Shown: positions 16,008 through 23,876 of the stretch, piece after piece
Layout: every line of letters starts with the position of its first letter
How positions within the stretch are numbered: the stretch's first letter is position 1
Origin: VRUE01 sp963699215
GTDB lineage: Bacteria; Actinomycetota; Thermoleophilia; Solirubrobacterales; 70-9
Reading direction: 5' to 3'
DNA: 64,000 nucleotides
Assembly (NCBI GenBank): GCA_963699215.1
Contig: OY969422.1
Span: 434,001-498,000 of the forward strand
Program-made: the position numbers and the translations under genes
The notes under the pieces: model-generated
Databases searched by the model: none
Seen by the model: the letters and a program-made list of their open reading frames with translations, nothing else
What the model was told of the DNA's origin: nothing

Positions 16008-17042
16008 CTAGGGCGTGAGGACGACCTTCAGCGCTTCGCGGTTGTCGTAGAGCTCGTAGGCCGCGGCCGCCTGGTCGAGCTTCATCCGGTGGGTGACGAG
16101 CGGCGCGGGGTCGAGCTTGCCCGCCTCGAGCAGCCCCAGCACCCGGTCGACGTGGGCGATCACGTTGGCGAGGCCGAGCCGCAGCGTGAGGCCCTTGAGC
16201 CACGCCAGGCCGAGCGGCACCTCGCCCAGGCCGGCGTAGGCGCCGATGCCGGAGACGGTGCCGGCGTCGCGGGCGAGGCTGACCGCCATCGCCAGGGGGC
16301 CGGGGTCGCCGACCGCGTCGACGACGACGTCGACACCGCGCCCCTCGGTCGCGCCCCGCACGGCGCGCTTCGGCTCGTCCTCGATGAGATGGAGCGGCAC
16401 GGCGCCGAAGCGCTCCGCCATTGCCAGCCGCGCCGGCACCGAGTCGACCGCGAAGACCGCGGCAGCCCCAGCCGCGACGGCCGCCTGCACGGCGCAGAGG
16501 CCGACTGGGCCCAGGCCGAGCACGGCCACCGTGTCGCCGGCCCGGGTCCCGGCATGGGCGACGGCGTGGTAGCCGGTGCCCATCACGTCGCCGGCGAAGA
16601 GGGCCACCTCGTCGGACATGCCGGCGGGGACCCTGCGCAGAGTCAGGTTCGCCCGGGGCACCAGCAGCAGCTCGGCCTGGGCCCCCTGCAGGTCCCCGAG
16701 CTTCGAGCCGTGGCCGAAGGTCCGGCCGTGCTCGCAGCGGTGGTAGTCGCTGCGCAGGCAGGCGGCGCAGGTCGCACAGGCCGTGTGGAAGCAGCCGAGC
16801 ACGCGGTCGCCGGCGGCGACCCGCTCGACGTCGGCGCCGGCGGCCAGCACCGTTCCGACGAACTCGTGCCCAATCGTGAAGCCGGGCTCGACCGGCACCC
16901 GCCCGTGGTAGATGTGGAGATCGGAGCCGCAGATCCCGCTCGCCTCGACCCGCACCACCGCGTCGTCTGCCGCGACGACCTCAGGATCGGCCTTCTCCTC
17001 GATCCGCACCTCTCCCGGAGCCTGAAAAGTCACTGCGTGCAT
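16008..17042 (-). CDS. zinc-dependent alcohol dehydrogenase (MDR family)
   Basis: A 344-residue medium-chain dehydrogenase. Catalytic zinc ligands are in SGICGSDLHIYHG and GHEFVG. The structural-zinc lobe has four cysteines in the stretch CFHTACATCAACL...HRC. The Rossmann motif is VAVLGLGPVGLCAVQ (~170). The length and order match threonine/sorbitol/formaldehyde-type dehydrogenases; the substrate cannot be decided. The first residues MHAVTFQAPGEVRIEE make a natural N-terminus. It is a single gene between the TIMP-like and HD-GYP genes. Confidence 0.88.
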   Translation of the reverse strand: MHAVTFQAPGEVRIEEKADPEVVAADDAVVRVEASGICGSDLHIYHGRVPVEPGFTIGHEFVGTVLAAGADVERVAAGDRVLGCFHTACATCAACLRSDYHRCEHGRTFGHGSKLGDLQGAQAELLLVPRANLTLRRVPAGMSDEVALFAGDVMGTGYHAVAHAGTRAGDTVAVLGLGPVGLCAVQAAVAAGAAAVFAVDSVPARLAMAERFGAVPLHLIEDEPKRAVRGATEGRGVDVVVDAVGDPGPLAMAVSLARDAGTVSGIGAYAGLGEVPLGLAWLKGLTLRLGLANVIAHVDRVLGLLEAGKLDPAPLVTHRMKLDQAAAAYELYDNREALKVVLTP

Positions 17043-17098
17043 GGGCGCAACTTACCCAGCCGCTCGCCGGATAGGCGGTCGGCTTCGGAGTCGGTCGT

Positions 17099-18505
17099 CT
17101 AGCCGGTGCTGACGCCGGCGACCTGGAAGCGACCGGCGGCGGTGCCGGGGCTGGCGGTCTCGGCGATCCGCGCTTCCAGCGACAGCTCGCGCTCGAAGTC
17201 GGCCTCCTCGCCGTGGCGGAAGGAGACGTCCTTGCCCTCGAGCAGCTCGATGAAGACCTCGACGAAGCGCGCGTCGAGCTGTTTGCCGGCAACTCGCCGC
17301 AGCTCCTGGATCGCCTCGTAGCTGGAGGTCGGCGTGCGGTAGGAATCGCGCGCGGTCATCACGTCGTAGGTGTCGGCGACGGAGATGATCCGCGCCAGCT
17401 CGGGAATGTCGTCGCCTTCGAGGCCGCGCGGGTAGCCTTTGCCGTCGATCCGCTCGTGGTGGGCGAGGATGATCTCGGCGACCGGGCCGTAGCCGTCGAG
17501 CGAGGAGACGACGCGCGCGCCCTGCTGGGGATGGCGGCGGATCAGCATCCAGTCTTCGTCCGTCAGCGGCACGTTCGCCTTCAGGATCCGGTCGGGGAGG
17601 ATGAACTTGCCGATGTCGTGCAGCAGGGCGGCGATGTGGACCAGCTCCTCCTCGCGCTTCGACAAGCCGGCACGCTGTGCGATCGCCCGCGAGTAGCGCG
17701 CGACCGCGGCGCTGTGACGCGCGGTCATCTGATCCCGCAGATCGAGCGTGCGCAGCAGGGCGCTCAACATCCCGACCTGGAAGCTGGCCAGCTGCTTGCC
17801 TCGCACCTCCAGCTCCTTGGCGCGCTCCTCGGACTTGAGCAGAGCGCCGAGCAGGTACTGGAAGGTGATCAGCACGATGCCGAAGAAGGCGACCCCGGCG
17901 AGCCCGATCTGGGCGTAGATGAAGGCGACGCCGACCGCCATCAGCGCCGCGGCGAGCTCCGAAGGGAGCAGCGGGATCATCACCGTGCGGATCTTCGGGA
18001 TGAAGGGACTGCGCTCGACGTAGCTGGTGTAGCCGCCGATCATCACGAAGTTCATCAGGATCCCGCAGGTGAAGGCGCCGAAGACGAAGACGTAGAAGGC
18101 GAGATCGGCCGAGGTGGTCCGAGTCGCCTCGAGCAGCTCGTGGAAGCCGACGCCGACCAGCAAGGGGAAGGTCATGAAGGTCAGCAGGTTGACGAGCAGG
18201 TCGCTGAAGCCTTCGCGGTAGCGGATCCACCCGATCAGGATCGAGATGACGCCGATCAGAGCCGCCGGCGTTCCGCCCAGGAAGGCGATCGCGGTGATCA
18301 GCGCGAGGAAGTTGGCGGAGATCCTGAGACGCGATTCGGTTTCGATCGACATCACGTCGCTGAAGGCCGAGAAGGCCAGCAGCGTCGCGAAGAGCTCCCA
18401 GTCCCAGTTCGCTCTCGGCGCCTCCCAGACGGCCGCGGCGACGACCCCGGCGAAGGCAATCGCCAGGATCGTGGTGCTCAACCTGGTGGGTCGCTCTTTC
18501 TGCAT
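17099..18505 (-). CDS. membrane-bound HD-GYP cyclic-di-GMP phosphodiesterase
   Basis: A 468-residue protein. The N-terminal ~220 residues contain about six or seven helices (for example TTILAIAFAGVVAAAVW and VMIPLLPSELAAALMAVGVAF) and form a membrane sensor. A helical linker leads to the HD-GYP domain (~235-420) with ARHSAAVARYSR, LHDIGKFILPD, HHERIDGKGYPRGL and SVADTYDVMT, so all metal ligands and the GYP motif are intact. It should hydrolyse c-di-GMP. A possible partner is the PilZ-containing glycosyltransferase at 60.3 kb, which reads the same signal. Confidence 0.92.
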   Translation of the reverse strand: MQKERPTRLSTTILAIAFAGVVAAAVWEAPRANWDWELFATLLAFSAFSDVMSIETESRLRISANFLALITAIAFLGGTPAALIGVISILIGWIRYREGFSDLLVNLLTFMTFPLLVGVGFHELLEATRTTSADLAFYVFVFGAFTCGILMNFVMIGGYTSYVERSPFIPKIRTVMIPLLPSELAAALMAVGVAFIYAQIGLAGVAFFGIVLITFQYLLGALLKSEERAKELEVRGKQLASFQVGMLSALLRTLDLRDQMTARHSAAVARYSRAIAQRAGLSKREEELVHIAALLHDIGKFILPDRILKANVPLTDEDWMLIRRHPQQGARVVSSLDGYGPVAEIILAHHERIDGKGYPRGLEGDDIPELARIISVADTYDVMTARDSYRTPTSSYEAIQELRRVAGKQLDARFVEVFIELLEGKDVSFRHGEEADFERELSLEARIAETASPGTAAGRFQVAGVSTG

Positions 18506-18713
18506 GGATCGCGCCTGGGTCTACCGTCGTGCACCGGGCTCAGCCAATGAAGTTTCGCGCCCGCCGGGCGATTCCTGCGCTTACTGGGTGGCCAAGCCCC
18601 GCGACGACCGCTACTTGCGGTATCAAGGTAGACGTTTGGGATGCGACGGGCAAGCGACATGGACCACCTGGCCAATACCTTGCAAATGCCGCAAATAGCG
18701 GACCGATCGAGCC
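18506..18713 (-). other. leader region of the HD-GYP gene without coding potential
   Basis: About 200 nt between a minus-strand terminator and the HD-GYP start hold no gene. Read on the minus strand, ACCGC-AAGTA-GCGGT (near 18606-18620) and GCCC-GGC-GGGC (near 18564-18574), the latter followed by GCGAAA, could fold. There is a loose likeness to c-di-GMP class I riboswitches (CGCAGGAA before one stem, GCGAAA after it, then GTGCACGACGGTAG). The conserved cores are not met, so I do not call a riboswitch. Confidence 0.3.
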
Positions 18714-18778
18714 TAAAAAGGCAAAGGGCACCCGAAGGCGCCCTTTGCGGAAGTCCGGACAGCACCGAAGTGCTGTCT
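18714..18778 (-). terminator. tandem hairpins with T-run on the minus strand
   Basis: Read on the minus strand, GACAGCAC-TTCG-GTGCTGTC (18759-18778, a UUCG tetraloop) is followed by a second stem, GCAAAGGGC with GCCCTTTGC (18721-18748), and then CTTTTTAG. This is a canonical intrinsic terminator. No annotated minus-strand gene precedes it, so it either ends an unannotated small RNA from 18.78-18.95 kb or insulates the HD-GYP gene. Confidence 0.7.
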
Positions 18779-18848
18779 TGAGTTGAGTGCTAGCTCCTCT
18801 TGAAGACCATGTTCATTCCCTTCGTCGAAGCCCGGATCTCTTGCCCCC

Positions 18849-18941
18849 GCACAAGTTGACGCGAGGAAGCCTTTACTCTGCTGGCAAGTTTGTAGCACAA
18901 CCTGGCGGAAACTTGTGCATCTGCAAGGGAAGTTGTGCATA
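18849..18941. promoter_or_regulatory. cluster of GCACAA/TTGTGC half-sites
   Basis: Four related 9-10 bp sites precede the MFS gene: GCACAAGTT at 18849, AGCACAACCT at 18894, ACTTGTGCAT at 18912 and AGTTGTGCAT at 18932. The last two are direct repeats 20 bp apart and the middle two form an inverted repeat. The spacing on the helix suggests a multi-site operator for the transporter operon; the regulator is unknown. Confidence 0.5.
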
Positions 18942-18966
18942 AACGTCGTAGGACGTGGGCCAAGTA

Positions 18967-20280
18967 ATGAGTAATCCCAGCCTGAGAGACCCCCTGCGCC
19001 GCCCCCCCTTCCGGCGCCTGACGATCGCCTACGCGGTCAACGAGATGGGCGACTGGCTCGGAATCGTCGCCCTCTCGGTGCTCGTCTTCGAACTCACCGA
19101 CAGCGCCCTGGCGACCACCGTGCTCTTCCTGGGAACCGGCTTTCTGCCGGCTCTGCTGACCCCGTTCTTCGTCGCTCGCCTGGAGCGACCGCCGCCGCGC
19201 TTCGTGCTGCCGACGATCTACGCGGCCGAGGCCGCGGCCTTCGCCGCCCTCGCCCTGCTCGTCGATAACTTCTCGCTGCCCGCCATCGTCCTGATCGCCG
19301 CCCTCGACGGCGCTCTCGCGCTGACCGCGAAAACGCTGACCCGCGCCGTTACCGCGGTGATGCTCGAGCCGCACGGCGAGCTGCGCTCCGGCAACGCCGT
19401 CCTCAACATCGCCTTCACCGGAGGGGCGGCGGCCGGCCCGGCGCTGGCCGGCGCCGCCGTCGCGGCCTTCGGCGTCCAATCGGCACTGCTGCTCGACGCG
19501 GTGTCTTTCTACGTGATCGCCTGCATCGTGCTGGGCGCCAAGCCGCTGCCCCACGGGGAACCCGAAGAGGGCAGGCTGCGCGATCAGGTGCGCGCTGGCC
19601 TCGGCTACGTCCGCCGCCACGCGACGCTGCGCCGTCTGCTCGCCGCCGAGGCCGGCGCGCTGATCTTCTTCTCGGCCGTCGTCCCGATCGTGGTGGTCTA
19701 CGCCAAGGAGTCGCTGGGCGTGGGAGACGTGGGCTACGGGCTGCTGTTCGGCAGCTGGGGCGTCGGCATGATCTTCGGCAGCATCGTCTTCGCCACCATG
19801 CGGCGCGCACCGCTGCCGCCGCTTCTCTTCTTCAGCACCCTGGCGATCGGCGCCGCCTACCTCGGGCAGGCCGCCGCGCCAACCCTTGCGCTCGCCTGCG
19901 CGGCTGCGGTCGTCGGCGGCGGCGGCAACGGCATCCAGTGGGTCGCGGTGGTCAGCGCGGTGCAGGAGCTGACCTCGCCCACGATGCAGGCGCGCGTGCT
20001 CGGCACGCTGGAATCGTCTGCCTCGGCGACGCCGGGCATCGGCTTTCTGCTCGGCGGCCTGATCGCAACCCAGTGGAGCCCGCGGGCTGCTTTCGCGGTC
20101 GCGGGGGTGGGCGTGATGGTCATCGCCGTGGTCTCGGCCATGGTCCTAGGCAGGAATTGGCCATTGGAACGCGGAAAAGAACGTCCAGCGGGCGTTGATA
20201 CCGCCGCCGACGAGATTATGGTGGAGTTAATTCCCGCAGAGGTTCTGCCTTTGCCCAGTCCAGATAATCGGAGGTCGTGA
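18967..20280 (+). CDS. MFS transporter (enterobactin-exporter-like)
   Basis: A protein of ~437 residues with 10-12 predicted helices. The N-terminus has RRLTIAYAVNEMGDWLGIVALSVLVFEL, resembling MFS_3/EntS-type exporters, and the central loop carries RDQVRAGLGYVRRHATLRRL, also typical of that subfamily. It could export a small molecule by proton antiport. The ATG at 18967 is preferred to GTG at 18955 because the latter leaves only one base after the AGGA. It ends 1 bp before the peptide-binding-protein gene, so it heads the transporter operon, an unusual association of an exporter with an importer. Confidence 0.82.
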   Translation: MSNPSLRDPLRRPPFRRLTIAYAVNEMGDWLGIVALSVLVFELTDSALATTVLFLGTGFLPALLTPFFVARLERPPPRFVLPTIYAAEAAAFAALALLVDNFSLPAIVLIAALDGALALTAKTLTRAVTAVMLEPHGELRSGNAVLNIAFTGGAAAGPALAGAAVAAFGVQSALLLDAVSFYVIACIVLGAKPLPHGEPEEGRLRDQVRAGLGYVRRHATLRRLLAAEAGALIFFSAVVPIVVVYAKESLGVGDVGYGLLFGSWGVGMIFGSIVFATMRRAPLPPLLFFSTLAIGAAYLGQAAAPTLALACAAAVVGGGGNGIQWVAVVSAVQELTSPTMQARVLGTLESSASATPGIGFLLGGLIATQWSPRAAFAVAGVGVMVIAVVSAMVLGRNWPLERGKERPAGVDTAADEIMVELIPAEVLPLPSPDNRRS

Positions 20281-20281
20281 C

Positions 20282-21907
20282 GTGAGGAAGCTGCACGCAG
20301 CGCTGGCTGTCATCGGACTGGCAATCGCCGTTTTAGGCATCTCAGCGTGCGGCAGCAACTCGGCGGGCAAGGAAGGCGGCACCCTGCATGGCACCTACGC
20401 CTCCTTCCCCGAACTCGACCCGAGCATCGCCTACACGGCCGAAGGCTTGACCGCGATGTACAACACCTATCTGCCGCTGCTGACCTACGCCCACGCCAAC
20501 GGCGACGCGGGAGCAGAAGTCGTGCCGGCGCTCGCCGAGAGCCTGCCCGAGATCAGCGAGGACGGCAAGACCTACACGCTGACCCTGCGCAAGGGGCTCA
20601 AGTACTCCGACGGCACCCCGGTCAAGGCCTCGGACTTCGCCGCCTCGGTCGAGCGCATGTTCAAGCTCAACTCGCCCGGCTCCGCCTTCTACACCGGCAT
20701 CGTCGGGGCGGAAGAGTTCGCCGAAACGAAGCGCGGCGGCATCTCCGGGATCGAGACCGACGACAAGACCGGTGAGATCGTCATCCACTTGACGCAGCCG
20801 CGCGGCACCTTCACCAACGAGCTGGGGCTGCTCTACTCCGCCGTGCTGCCGAGCGACACGCCAACGAAGAACATGACCGGCGATCCGCCTCCGGCAACCG
20901 GTCCGTATGCGATCGCCAAGGTCGAACAGGGCCGTGGCTGGTCCTACGAGCGCAACCCCCAGTGGGAGAAGGTCAACGGCAAGCTGATGCCGGACCTGCC
21001 GAGCGGCCACGTCGACAAGATCGATATCCGCGTCGTCCGCAACAAAGCGACGTCGGTCAACGAAATCGAACGGGGAAAGTCGGAATGGATGCAGAGCACC
21101 CTGCCCGCCGATCTCTACAGCAAAGTGAAAGGCAAGTTCGAGGGCACCCAGCTCCGGGTCGAGCGGCCGATCAACGTCTACTACTTCTGGATGAACATGA
21201 CTCAGCCGCCCTTCGACGACCTCAAGGTCCGCCAGGCGGTCAACTACGCGGTCGACAGCGCCGCGCTGGAACGGATCTACTCCGGCTCGCTCTTCGCCGC
21301 CCACCAGATCCTGCCCGAGGGCATGCCGGGCCACGAGCCCTTCAACCTCTACCCGCATGACATGGCCAAGGCCAAGGAACTCCTGGCGCAGGCCAATCCA
21401 GCCGACCGCGACATCACCGTCTGGACCAACAACGAAAGCCCGAACGACGAAGCGGGCGCCTACTACCAGGACGTGCTGAGCAAACTCGGCTTCGACGCCA
21501 AGCTGAAGACGATCAACGCCGACGTCTACTTCCAGCTGGTCACCAACACCTCGACCCCAGACCTCGACACCGGCTGGATCAACTGGTTCCAGGACTACCC
21601 GCACCCCAACGACTACTTCCAGCCCCAGCTCGCGGGGGAAAGCATCGTCCCGGTCGGCAACACGAACCTCGCCCAGATGGACGACCCCAAGCTGAACGCG
21701 AAAATCGCCAAGCTCGGCGAAGAACAACTCGGGTCCAAGCAGGAAGACGAATACGCGGAGCTGGACCGTGAATTCATGGAACAGGCCCCGTGGGCTCCCT
21801 ACGGCACCAACACCGTGTCCACCTTCGTCTCCAGCGACATCGACCTCGACGAGGTGATCTTCAACCCGACCTTCGGCCAGGACCTGACCAGCTTCCAGTT
21901 CAAGTAA
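20282..21907 (+). CDS. oligopeptide ABC transporter substrate-binding lipoprotein (family 5)
   Basis: A 541-residue lipoprotein with GTG start. The signal peptide AALAVIGLAIAVLGISAC gives a lipobox Cys at ~23. The family 5 signatures are GGTLHGTYASFPELDPSIAY, YTLTLRKGLKYSDGTPVKASDF and the C-terminal PWAPYGTN region. DLKVRQAVNYAVD is the canonical DppA/OppA helix. It captures peptides or a similar solute outside the membrane for the permeases encoded next. The next gene begins inside its stop codon. Confidence 0.92.
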   Translation: MRKLHAALAVIGLAIAVLGISACGSNSAGKEGGTLHGTYASFPELDPSIAYTAEGLTAMYNTYLPLLTYAHANGDAGAEVVPALAESLPEISEDGKTYTLTLRKGLKYSDGTPVKASDFAASVERMFKLNSPGSAFYTGIVGAEEFAETKRGGISGIETDDKTGEIVIHLTQPRGTFTNELGLLYSAVLPSDTPTKNMTGDPPPATGPYAIAKVEQGRGWSYERNPQWEKVNGKLMPDLPSGHVDKIDIRVVRNKATSVNEIERGKSEWMQSTLPADLYSKVKGKFEGTQLRVERPINVYYFWMNMTQPPFDDLKVRQAVNYAVDSAALERIYSGSLFAAHQILPEGMPGHEPFNLYPHDMAKAKELLAQANPADRDITVWTNNESPNDEAGAYYQDVLSKLGFDAKLKTINADVYFQLVTNTSTPDLDTGWINWFQDYPHPNDYFQPQLAGESIVPVGNTNLAQMDDPKLNAKIAKLGEEQLGSKQEDEYAELDREFMEQAPWAPYGTNTVSTFVSSDIDLDEVIFNPTFGQDLTSFQFK

Positions 21908-22920
21908 TGGAGGGCCGCAGCCCCTGGTATCTGGCCTACCGGAGGCTGCGGCGCAACCGACTGGCCCTGGCCTTTGGCGGTCTCTTCGTCGCGATCGTCG
22001 TCTTCTCCCTCGCCGCCCCGCTGTGGGCCGGCAACGTCGCCGATACGGGTCCGAACGCGACGCACACGCTGGAGAAGGTCGAGGTCGACGGGGAGACGCG
22101 GGAAGTCGTCGACCGTGAAGGCAAGCCGATCGGGCCCCTCTTGCTCGGCGCCGGCGGCAAGTTCTTCCTCGGCGCCGACGGCCGCCTCGGCCGCGACGAG
22201 ATGGTGCGGCTGATGTACGGCGGGCGGACCTCGCTCTTCGTCGGCATCGTCGCTGCCCTGATCACGACGTTGCTGGGCACGGCCCTCGGGTTGCTCGCCG
22301 GCTACTACCGGGGCTGGCTGGACGGGACGATCGCACGAGTCCTGGACGTCATCTGGGCCTTCCCGGTGATCCTGCTCGGCGCCGCTCTGGGTCTGGCCCT
22401 CGCGGTCGGCGGCCTGCAGATCGGCCCCCTGCACCTCTCCGGCAGCTCGATCTGGATCCCGATCCTGATCATCGGAGTCGTCTACACGCCCTACGTGGCG
22501 CGACCGATCCGCGGCGAGGTGCTGGCGCTGCGCGAGAAGGAGTTCGTCGAGGCCGCGGTGTCGCAGGGCGCTGGCCCGCTGCGGGTGATGTTCGGCGAGC
22601 TGCTGCCCAACCTGCTCTCGACCGTCATCGTCTTCTTCGCGATCGGCATCGCCAACAGCATGCTGCTCGAGTCGATCCTCTCCTTCCTCGGCGTCGGCGT
22701 GCAGGCACCCAACACTTCCTGGGGCACGATGATCGCGGGCGGCTTCGATCTGATCACCAGCTCGCCGCTGCTGACCGTCCTCCCCGGCGCGATGCTGCTG
22801 CTCACCGTGCTCTCGGTCAACGTCTTCGCCGACGCACTGCGCGACGCCCTCGACCCCAAGGCGAAGCTGCGGCTCGAGGCCCACGCCGGCACCGTCGAGC
22901 CCGAGGGGACGCCGGTCTGA
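21907..22920 (+). CDS. peptide ABC transporter permease, DppC type
   Basis: A 337-residue permease. The N-terminus RSPWYLAYRRLRRNRLALA and first helix are typical of DppC/OppC. The GRLGRDEMVRLMYGGRTSL motif precedes the core. The EAA-loop is VEAAVSQGAGPLRVMFGELLPN and the end contains VQAPNTSWGTMIA. A longer extracytoplasmic segment (~45-90, with a run rich in Glu/Gly) separates helix 1 from the core compared with E. coli DppC. The ATG overlaps the upstream stop (TAATG). Confidence 0.92.
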   Translation: MEGRSPWYLAYRRLRRNRLALAFGGLFVAIVVFSLAAPLWAGNVADTGPNATHTLEKVEVDGETREVVDREGKPIGPLLLGAGGKFFLGADGRLGRDEMVRLMYGGRTSLFVGIVAALITTLLGTALGLLAGYYRGWLDGTIARVLDVIWAFPVILLGAALGLALAVGGLQIGPLHLSGSSIWIPILIIGVVYTPYVARPIRGEVLALREKEFVEAAVSQGAGPLRVMFGELLPNLLSTVIVFFAIGIANSMLLESILSFLGVGVQAPNTSWGTMIAGGFDLITSSPLLTVLPGAMLLLTVLSVNVFADALRDALDPKAKLRLEAHAGTVEPEGTPV

Positions 22921-23876
22921 TGGCGCGCTTCGTCATCCGCCGCCTCGCCGGCATGGTCGCCGTGCTCTTCGCCGTCTCGGTCCTGGTCTTCCTGATCTTC
23001 AACGTCATCCCCAACGCCGACCCGGCGCGGCAGATGGCCGGCAGGTCGGCAAACCCACAGCTGATCGCCAACATCACCGAGGAATGGGGCTTCGACGACT
23101 CCCTGCCGCAGCAGTACCTGACGATGATGGGCAACATCCTCAGCGGCGACGTTGTCTCCTACGAAACGCGGGAAAACGCCGACGAAAGGATCGTCGAAGG
23201 CATCCCCGCCACCTTCTCGCTCTGCATCGGCGCCGCCGCGGTCTGGATGTTCTTCGGGATCCTCTTCGGCTACCTCTCGGCGGTCAGGGCGGGTGGGCGG
23301 CTCGACCGGGCGCTGACCGTCGTCGCCGTGACCGGCATCTCGATCCCCGTCTTCTGGCTGGCGGCGATCTTCCTCAACTACCTGACCTACGAGCTGGAGA
23401 TCTTTCCCTCCGGGGGGTACGTCGGCCTGAGCGAAGACCCGATCGAGTGGGCCAACCACCTGATCCTGCCCTGGATCACCCTGGCGATCGTCTACGTCGG
23501 CTTCTACAGCCGCGTGCTGCGCTCCAACATGCTCGACGCGATGGACGAGGACTACGTGAGAACCGCGCGGGCGAAGGGACTGAGCGAGCGCCGGGTGATG
23601 ACCCGCCACGTGCTGCGCAACTCGCTGGTCCCGATCATCACCCTCTTCGGCCTCGACTTCGGCGCCCTGCTCGGCGGGGCGATCCTGGTCGAGGGCATCT
23701 TCAACCTCAACGGCATCGGCCAGTACGCCTACGAATCGCTGCTCAACCTCGACCTGCCGCCGATCATGGCGATAACGCTTTTCGGCGCCTTCTTCATCGT
23801 CCTCTTCAACGCCCTGGTCGACATCGCCTACGCCTATCTCGATCCGCGGGTCAAGCTGGGGAGCTCGGCGCAATGA
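22920..23876 (+). CDS. peptide ABC transporter permease, DppB type
   Basis: A 318-residue permease beginning MARFVIRRLAGMVAVLFAVS, a standard DppB N-terminus, with six helices. The coupling loop is RTARAKGLSERRVMTRHVLRNSL and the motif EGIFNLNGIG precedes the last helix. It pairs with the DppC-type protein. The gene order C then B is the reverse of the usual dppBC order. Both ends overlap their neighbours by 1 to 4 nt, showing tight coupling. Confidence 0.92.
   Translation: MARFVIRRLAGMVAVLFAVSVLVFLIFNVIPNADPARQMAGRSANPQLIANITEEWGFDDSLPQQYLTMMGNILSGDVVSYETRENADERIVEGIPATFSLCIGAAAVWMFFGILFGYLSAVRAGGRLDRALTVVAVTGISIPVFWLAAIFLNYLTYELEIFPSGGYVGLSEDPIEWANHLILPWITLAIVYVGFYSRVLRSNMLDAMDEDYVRTARAKGLSERRVMTRHVLRNSLVPIITLFGLDFGALLGGAILVEGIFNLNGIGQYAYESLLNLDLPPIMAITLFGAFFIVLFNALVDIAYAYLDPRVKLGSSAQ

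Noticed and set aside
18541..18640. c-di-GMP class I riboswitch
   Set aside because: Only short blocks resemble the class; the conserved GGCAAACC and GACGCAAAGCC cores are absent, so it is kept as a hypothesis only.
18713..18940. 75-residue minus-strand frame before the HD-GYP gene
   Set aside because: It runs through both terminator hairpins and has no ribosome-binding site or family likeness; a small RNA is the better reading.
22491..23873. 460-residue minus-strand reading frame
   Set aside because: Shadow of the dppC/dppB permease genes with no motif or signal.
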